In this document: positions 5,983 to 11,290 of the stretch, piece after piece | Layout: every line of letters begins with the position of its first letter | How positions within the stretch are numbered: position 1 is the stretch's first letter | NCBI GenBank assembly: GCA_964011275.1 | Contig: CAXGOB010000113.1 | Location: 1 to 11,290 of the forward strand | Length of the DNA: 11,290 nucleotides | Source: UBA7328 sp002471345 | GTDB taxonomy: Bacteria; Bacteroidota; Bacteroidia; Chitinophagales; Saprospiraceae | Direction: 5' to 3' | Translations under genes and position numbers: made by a program | The notes under the pieces: model-generated | The model's input: the letters and a program-made list of their open reading frames with translations, nothing else | The model's database searches: none | Told to the model about the DNA's origin: nothing

Positions 5983-8351
5983 ATATCAGTAATTAAAAAT
6001 TTCATTCACATATTATCCAAAAAGCTTTCAGTTGGTATTCTTTTCTTGACAATATCATTCCCTATCTTTTCACAGATTGAATCATATTCCATAGAAATAA
6101 GAACTGATAATAATCCTTCAGAAATTTCTTGGCAGATATCAGATGAAAATTGTGTCGTACTTCTTACCGATAATGCTGAAATTATTGAACCACAAAAAGC
6201 TTATACTTGAGAGTACAGAGTAAATAAAGACCACTGTTTGAGATTTGATATAAACGATAGCGGAGGAGATGGTATCAAGAATGCCGGTTATTATCGACTC
6301 AGAAGAGGAAATGTTTGGTTGCAAGGACAAGTAAGAGAATTTGATTCTAATAATTTTCATTATTCTGGTCCATGTGAAATTGGGAAATCTTGTGATAATC
6401 CAATGCCAGTAACAAGTTCTTCAATGTATGCCCAAGGAATAAATGATTATTGGTTTTCTTTAAAGACTGAAGTAAAAACAAACTATGATATTAATACTTA
6501 TATAAGCTTTGATGACTCAACACAAGTTAATATTGACTCCAAAATATGGATTTATGACGGATGTCCATCTGACACCCCTAATGGTCCAGAAGGCGCTCTA
6601 ATCTTTAATGATGATATCATTTCATGTACACCAGGTTCAGGAGTTTCAAATTACCCAATAAATGAAAATAGAACCTATATCATTAGAGTAAATTCAATTG
6701 GTTATCCGAGGGATGGACTAGTTGGAGTAACTTTTAAAAGTAGTGGCGAGATTAAAGGTTGTACTGATCCAAAAAGCTGCTCATACAATCCTTTGGCAAT
6801 CTTAGATGATGGATCTTGCATTTATGAGGATAACTGTGATCCTGACTTAACCATAAGCCAAGAAGAATATATTAATTCGATATACCTAGATTCTCTTTTT
6901 GTGGAAGACGCTTGTTTGATAGAAGAAAATTGTGTTAGTGGGAGTGGCAAAAGAGATATCATAATATTCACAACATTTATTAGTAATGTGGGAGATGCAG
7001 ACTATATAGTAGGTAATCCTAATGTTAATTCAGATGGATTCTCGAAAGATAACTGCCATGAACATTGGCATAGATTAGGCTATGCTGAGTATTTGCTTTA
7101 TGAAGAAGGTGGTCGACCATATCCACTTGGATTTAAAAATGGCTTTTGTCTTTTAGATATAGCTTGTACAAATGACAAGAATCCTAAATACTATTGTGAT
7201 TACATGGGTATTAGTGCAGGATGTTATGATGTCTATGATGCTAATGTAGAATGCCAATGGTTAGATGTAACAGACATTCCAGATGGTAATTATATAATGG
7301 TTGCCAGAATTAATTGGAACAGATTGCCAGACCAGTTGGGTAGGGTTGAAAAAACATTTGACAATAATTGGGCTCAAGCTTGTATTTCACTTGATAGGAC
7401 TACTGGAAAGTTAAGATTAACTGTCAATGAATCTTGTTCAGAATATCGTGATTGTATGGCTCAGCTATAATTGATTGTGCAGGAATCTGTGGAGGGGCTT
7501 CACATTTTGGAGATATTAACCAAGACTATGTTTTAGATAGTACGGACTACTTTTCATATTTAGATCTTTTGTCAAATGGACCACAAAATATCAGCAGTTG
7601 TCTGGATTTAGATGGGAATGGGAAGTTAACAGTTTACGATGCCCTTTTAGTTGCTGATTGCCTGGATAATTATAATGAGAATGATCCTCTTCATAATCAT
7701 TGTCCATTTCCTAAAAGTAAATTGGATAGGCAGGCCGAAGCATAAATTTACATTGACAATCATGATGAAGATAAAAAAGAAATAACTCTATCTTATAAAA
7801 GTTCAATTCCACTTTCAGGTATACATTTGAAAATAGATGGTGTTAGACAGGTTTTAGATGTTGGTTTTAGTGGATCAGAGAGCATTGAGGTAATTACAAA
7901 TTTTAACAACGAAATAATCGTCATTGAAAATTCTAAGCCCTTATCAAATGCGGTGGATGAATTACCATTAGTATTATTTAGATATGATACTTTATTGGAC
8001 CAACAAATATGTATCACTGAGATTATAGACATAATTACTGAAGAAAATCAAAAAATTGTCAAAACGAACAACCTTCCCCAATGTAGCAATGTAACCTTCC
8101 AGAATAACCCAATAAATGATGTGAATGTCCAAATTTATCCTAATCCAAGTTCTGCCATTATTTTCTTTTCCGCTTACAAACCTCTTGAAAAGATAGAAAT
8201 ATATGATTCCAAAGGGAGTCACGTTATGGATTTCAGTTCTTCTGAAATGAGAGGACTACAATATGATGTCAAGTACCTTGACTCAGGAATTTATTTTTTA
8301 AAGATTTTTATAGAAGAACAGATTAAGATTATAAAATTTCTCACGCAGTAA
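5983..8351 (+). pseudogene. T9SS-secreted lysyl-oxidase-like protein with dockerin-like region, broken by three lesions
   Basis: Reconstructed, this is one secreted protein of about 790 residues. In order: signal peptide ending near 'SFPIFSQ' (about 6070); a 'DNNPSEISWQISD' module whose partner 'CLRFDINDSGGDGI' follows at 6235-6280; a beta-rich region (6380-6750); the motif 'GCTDPKSCSYNPLAILDDGSC' (6760-6822); a lysyl-oxidase domain (about 6880-7430); 'DC.GSAIIDCAGICGG' and two dockerin-like Ca-binding loops (7509-7670, 'GDINQDYVLDSTDY', 'DLDGNGKLTVYDA'); a cohesin-like beta segment; and a type-A T9SS sorting domain from 'VQIYPNPSS' (8127) to 8351. Copper ligands are CHEHWH at 7054-7071. Lysine (7135-7137) and tyrosine (7234-7236) match the LTQ-forming Lys320 and Tyr355 of human LOX. 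Lesions: TGA at 6208-6210 (a Trp fits), a one-base loss near 7456, and TAA at 7743-7745. No ATG is found at the N-terminus; ATA 5983 may be a decayed start, and TTG 5953 is the only canonical one. Not expressed as one protein unless the lesions are sequencing errors. Confidence 0.8.
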
Positions 8352-8664
8352 TTCGTAAGTTTTGCGCATACGGATACGTCTGCAATTTTTGTGATAAATT
8401 TATTAGGATAATTTGGGGGTTTAGTGTTTTAGATGTGTCTATTCTTATGAATGACACCTGAAGACCAAGGTCGTTTGATTTTGTCAGCTGACAATATTCT
8501 TGGACCTGATCTTCTTTATAAGCCCCCAATTTGACTAGGATTTTAGGACTACTGACACTCCTTTCTATTAGAGATTCATGTGACTATGCATGTAATTTCA
8601 CATATTTCTTAAAATTCACGTATCCTTTGCGATTCACTTCAATTTTTGCAAAATACTTTGCAAA
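8341..8664 (-). pseudogene. Possible eroded coding fragment, unknown family
   Basis: On the minus strand one frame reads from 8664 to the TGA at 8341-8343 with a single internal TAG at 8584-8586. The reading looks protein-like: 'KIEVNRKGYVNFKKYVKLHA', stop, 'SHESLIERSVSSPKILVKLG', then 'AYKEDQVQEYCQLTKSNDLG' and on to 'YPYAQNLRITA'. It has balanced charge and hydrophobicity, unlike the Phe/Tyr/Ile-rich readings of the other frames here. Upstream the frame meets TGA and TAG at 8665-8670 and no start codon was found. 'ILVKLGAYKE...' is faintly like a SPOR domain, but too weak to name. It overlaps the 3' end of the lysyl-oxidase-like gene tail to tail. It could equally be chance. Confidence 0.25.
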
Positions 8665-8991
8665 TCACTATGAAAATCGTATGTCTTTCCCTTTTGTGCA
8701 CATAGGTGGCGCTATATATGATATATATTACAAAGGAATTTCCCTGTTTACCATATTACAAGTAGAAAACATATTAGATATGTTTTTTATGCAATCTTAT
8801 TGGTTTTTGTCTAGGAATAGACACAAAAGCAATGAGTTTCTGTTATTCAGAAAATTAAGAAAATACTACGTTCAAAACTGATCTAAATGAGAATACGCTA
8901 CAGTCTTAATTCAAAAGAAAACTCTTACATATCTGGCTTCTTCCCCTTAAGAAGATCAAACAATCTAAATCAAAACTTTAAACGAACATTT
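8352..8991. other. 640-bp region without an intact gene
   Basis: No intact gene is supported here. The left part holds the possible minus-strand remnant described separately and a 14-bp perfect palindrome, TTGTCAGCTGACAA, at 8481-8494. The right part (about 8665-8991) is very AT-rich, with stops in all frames on the minus strand. A plus-strand open stretch at 8531-8881 starts with TTG and reads as a Phe/Tyr/Ile-rich string typical of AT-rich noncoding DNA. The last ~100 bp should hold the promoter and leader of the large secreted protein; no convincing -33/-7 pair was found. Confidence 0.6.
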
Positions 8992-9114
8992 ATGAAAACT
9001 GCATCTACTCCATATCTGATGACTTGTATGTCACTAGTTGTGATGTTATTATTCAGCGCACCAATAAAATCTGAAAATAACTATGGGCCATCTGAACTAT
9101 CAGAATTTACGAAT

Positions 9115-10044
9115 GATTGTTGTGAAAAGCGAGGAGGAACAATCGATAAGCCATCAAAATTAGTCTTTACTTACACCGGAGGAGGTTGTTCATTTAATAG
9201 TACTAACTCACCTGAAGGGAAGCACGAATGTGTAAATGGGAGTGTGGTAAATGAGTCACAAAACATATCAGTACTTGATGATGGACAATTGATAGGAGGA
9301 TCTCGGACAATATCAGAGGGAGAAGTCGTAGAAATATATGTAAAAAAAGGAGGCGGCAATGATTTTGGAAATGAACTTCAAGTTAGAATAGGAAATCAAA
9401 TAGTAGAAATTCATACCTCATGTTCTGATGGACTTGTGACAGGTCAGAATTATGGCGCTTTACGGTTAGATCTTGTCAATGGAGCGAATGGTTCAGAATG
9501 TGGGATCCCTGTTCCTCCTTGCGAACTTGAGCCTGGATCTATCGAAGAGGATCAATCCTTGTGCTCAGCTACTGGGTTTGATCCGGAAATCATAACAAGT
9601 GTAGAAGATGCCAGTTTCACAGGATCTTGTATCCCTGCAATACCCCCTGGAATTAATGATTGTTGCGATAAGGGAGGAGGAATAATTGATAAACCGTCTA
9701 AACTTACTTTTGTTTACATCGGGGGTGGCTGTAGCTTCAATTCCATTAGTTCTCCCAAGGGTAAACATGAATGTATAAATTCGAGTTCCGTAAATGGCTC
9801 TCAGTCCATTTCTGTTATTGATGAAGGTCAATTGATTGGCGGGTCACGTACAATTAATGAAGGAGACATTATAGAAATATTTGTAAAAGAAGGTGGAGGA
9901 AATAATTTTGGGAATGAACTGCAGGTGAAAATAGGAAGTCAAATAGTTGAGATCCATACCTCCTGTTCTGATGGATTGGTTCCAGGATAAAATTATGGAG
10001 CCTTAAGACTTATTGGAGTAACCGGTGATGACGGTACTGATTGC
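9115..10044 (+). repeat. Two copies of a Cys/Gly-rich module (A1 9115-9501, A2 9658-10044)
   Basis: A1 and A2 start 543 bp (181 codons) apart and stay in register with no net gap over about 129 codons. Shared blocks include 'DCC.K.GG.IDKPSKL.F.Y', 'GGGCSFNS..SP.GKHEC.N', 'GQLIGGSRTI.EG', 'GGGN.FGNELQV.IG.QIVE' and 'IHTSCSDGLV.G.NYGALRL'. Many differences are at third codon positions, so the copies were kept under protein-level constraint after duplication. A third, strongly diverged copy lies at 10399-10776 ('DCCYGDQ', 'YIGGGSVNIVF', 'EFHTSCSQN'). Confidence 0.9.
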
Positions 10045-10092
10045 AGTGTTCCAGAATCTCCTCCGAAAGATATAGAAGAGGAAGAAATATCT

Positions 10093-10998
10093 TACCAATG
10101 GCAATTTATGTATACTGATGGTCAATGGACTGATATTGATGGGGCTACCAGTACATCTTATGATCCACCATTCACAGACAAAACCATAAAGTATAGAAGA
10201 AAAGCTAGAAACTGTTGTGGTGAAGTAGTTTCAAATATTGTTACTATTGAATTAAGTGGTAGTTTGACACCTGGCTCAATTAGCGGAGATCAAACTGATT
10301 GTGAAGGGTTTGATCCAGAAAGATTAGAGAGTGTTGAGGATGCGACGGGTTTGTGTTTTGAAGAGGTAGTCAAGCCATGCGATGACCCAGGCTTTGATGA
10401 TTGCTGCTATGGTGATCAACCTCAAGGGCATCAGCACCCTCTCAAAATTATGTTAGAATATATAGGAGGAGGATCCGTAAATATTGTTTTTAAAAGTGAA
10501 CGCAAAGATTATGACTTTTTTTCTGGTCAGGTTTCAAATGGGGAACGATTTCTTGTTGACGGCTCAAATTATTCAAATAAGCATAATGAACAAGGACTCT
10601 CTACCAATACATTATTTACAGTAAATAATGGATCGACCAAGGAGTTTCACACTTCTTGTTCGCAAAATGTTGATGTTGGATTTGGTATTGCCAGTAATGG
10701 TGATATTATCGAAAATAATGCAACCAGTTCAAATTCGATCTTTATCATTAGAGGAATTCAGATGCCTACTGGTTGTTCTGAAGGCTCATTTGAAAAAGAG
10801 TGTATAGAAATTATAGAAAATACTGAAATTGAGTATCAATGGCAGAGTTCTATTGATAATGGTATGACTTGGATTGATATTCCAGGAGCGAATGAAAGTA
10901 CATATGACCCTCCATTCACCGATAGAAATATTAAGTTCAGAAGAATTGCGTCAAATTGTTGTGGTGAAAAAATATCAAATGAAATAATGATTACCATT
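10093..10998 (+). repeat. Two copies of an Ig/PKD-like 'YQWQ' module (10093-10248 and 10834-10998)
   Basis: The copies align as 'YQWQ...DG/NG..W.DI.GA..S.YDPPFTD..IK.RR.A.NCCGE..SN...TI', about 52 and 55 residues. This is a common T9SS-cargo repeat. They bracket the third A-type module, giving an A-B-A-B order that suggests a duplicated A-B unit. Confidence 0.85.
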
Positions 10999-11025
10999 AT
11001 TCCGTGCATTTTAGAGATTACGTGT

Positions 11026-11290
11026 CCAGATGATATGGTGGTAGAAGCATGTAGTACACAATCTGAAATAGATCAAGCCTTTGATTTGTGGAAAACACTT
11101 GTAATTTATGGAGGGAATTGTGATCCAGAATTGAATGTAAGTAATGAGCAGGCACCGAATGAATGTGATGGAGGCAGTGTAGTAGTCACTTTTACTATAA
11201 CTGATAAATGTGAGAGCACAAGTTGTACGGCGGAGTTTAGTGTAGTTCCGGCACCACCATTAACATTAATATGTCCTCATGATGAGACAA
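11026..11290 (+). repeat. HYR-like module and start of a second copy
   Basis: 'CPDDMVVEACSTQSEIDQAF' opens the module, followed by 'VSNEQAPNECDGGSVVVTFT' and 'CESTSCTAEFSV'. This matches the Cys-rich HYR-like repeats of Bacteroidota surface proteins, which carry 'CP.D..V.AC.TQ..ID.AF..W'. 'LTLICPHDE' at 11257-11284 begins the next copy, so an array likely continues beyond the window. Confidence 0.6.

Larger units (their letters stand above)
8992..11290 (+). pseudogene. Large repeat-built secreted protein, partial, with an internal TAA
   Basis: The start ATG at 8992 opens a clear signal peptide, 'MKTASTPYLMTCMSLVVMLL' followed by 'FSAPIKSENN'; an ATG at 8887 would bury it behind 35 basic/polar residues. 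The frame is open to the window edge except for TAA at 9988-9990. Module order: Cys-rich beta module A1 (9115-9501), linker with 'GSIEEDQSLC', A2 (9658-10044), Ig/PKD-like 'YQWQ' module B1 (10093-10248), linker with 'GSISGDQTDC', divergent A3 (10399-10776), B2 (10834-10998), then an HYR-like module ('CPDDMVVEAC...', 11026 on) and the beginning of another ('LICPHDE'). The A modules resemble what I recall as DUF7467, not verified. The architecture suggests a cell-surface or matrix adhesin exported by T9SS; its C-terminus and sorting signal are off the window. At the stop, A1 has CAG (9445-9447) where A2 has TAA, so CAA to TAA is the simple explanation. With the stop, only a 332-residue fragment is made. 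Confidence 0.75.

Noticed and set aside
6208..6210. TGA read as tryptophan through genetic-code reassignment
   Set aside because: TGA ends hemW (4136-4138), the GT2 gene (3394-3396) and the large membrane protein (3413-3415) at family-appropriate lengths, and Trp is otherwise coded by TGG. A local nonsense change is simpler.
7450..7460. Programmed frameshift in the lysyl-oxidase-like gene
   Set aside because: No slippery heptamer or downstream pseudoknot is evident, and two other stops already break the gene.
8481..8494. Perfect 14-bp palindrome TTGTCAGCTGACAA as an operator
   Set aside because: It is far from any gene start (about 500 bp before the next one) and single palindromes of this size occur by chance; no second copy was seen in the window.
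8411..8530. Imperfect inverted arms (ATTTGGGGGTTTA near 8411, TAAGCCCCCAAT near 8519) as ends of a mobile element
   Set aside because: The arms are short and bulged, enclose only ~100 bp with no transposase remnant, and show no flanking target duplication.
8531..8881. Plus-strand open frame of 116 codons
   Set aside because: It starts with TTG, has no motif, and has a Phe/Tyr/Ile-rich composition typical of AT-rich noncoding DNA; the opposite strand reads more like protein in its left half.
8887..8991. N-terminal extension of the repeat protein from ATG 8887
   Set aside because: It would place 35 polar/basic residues before a clear signal peptide that begins at ATG 8992.
9115..11290. CRISPR-like or DNA tandem repeat array
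   Set aside because: The repeats are protein modules of different lengths with diverged DNA, not short identical direct repeats with spacers.

Overview
The window looks like a low-GC (roughly one-third G+C by eye) Bacteroidota chromosome, most likely Saprospiria-like. The lineage call rests on a type IX secretion (T9SS) C-terminal sorting domain, the Cys-rich 'GCTDP..C.YNP.A..DDGSC' motif of T9SS cargo, HYR-like/PKD-like surface repeats, a Bacteroidota-style HemW, several GTG/TTG starts, and no clear Shine-Dalgarno sequences. The lineage is inference; no 16S rRNA is present.

Layout: (1) 1-558 is the distal end of an rRNA operon: the 3' end of 23S rRNA, a short spacer with a perfect hairpin, 5S rRNA, and a strong intrinsic terminator. 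(2) 635-3415, plus strand, holds a small four-helix membrane protein of unknown function and a large polytopic membrane protein resembling YfhO/GT-C glycosyltransferases. (3) 3394-5895, minus strand, is a compact three-gene operon: O-methyltransferase, then hemW (overlapping by one base), then a family-2 glycosyltransferase. Its last gene overlaps the large membrane protein tail to tail by 22 bp. (4) 5983-8351, plus strand, is a secreted multi-domain lysyl-oxidase-like protein with a dockerin-like segment and a T9SS sorting domain. It is broken by two in-frame stops and one frameshift. (5) 8352-8991 has no intact gene, but its minus strand carries what may be an eroded coding fragment. (6) 8992 to the window end is a large repeat-built secreted protein with duplicated beta-rich modules, also interrupted by one in-frame stop (9988-9990), running off the right edge.

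Functionally, the left half is housekeeping and envelope sugar metabolism: a GT2 enzyme that could charge a lipid carrier lies beside a GT-C-like membrane protein that could use such a donor. The right half is extracellular: a predicted copper/LTQ amine oxidase that could cross-link matrix proteins, followed by an adhesin-like repeat protein. All clear coding lesions fall in this right half. Either the secreted genes are decaying or the assembly has errors there; raw reads would decide. No CRISPR array, tRNA, insertion sequence or phage gene is visible.
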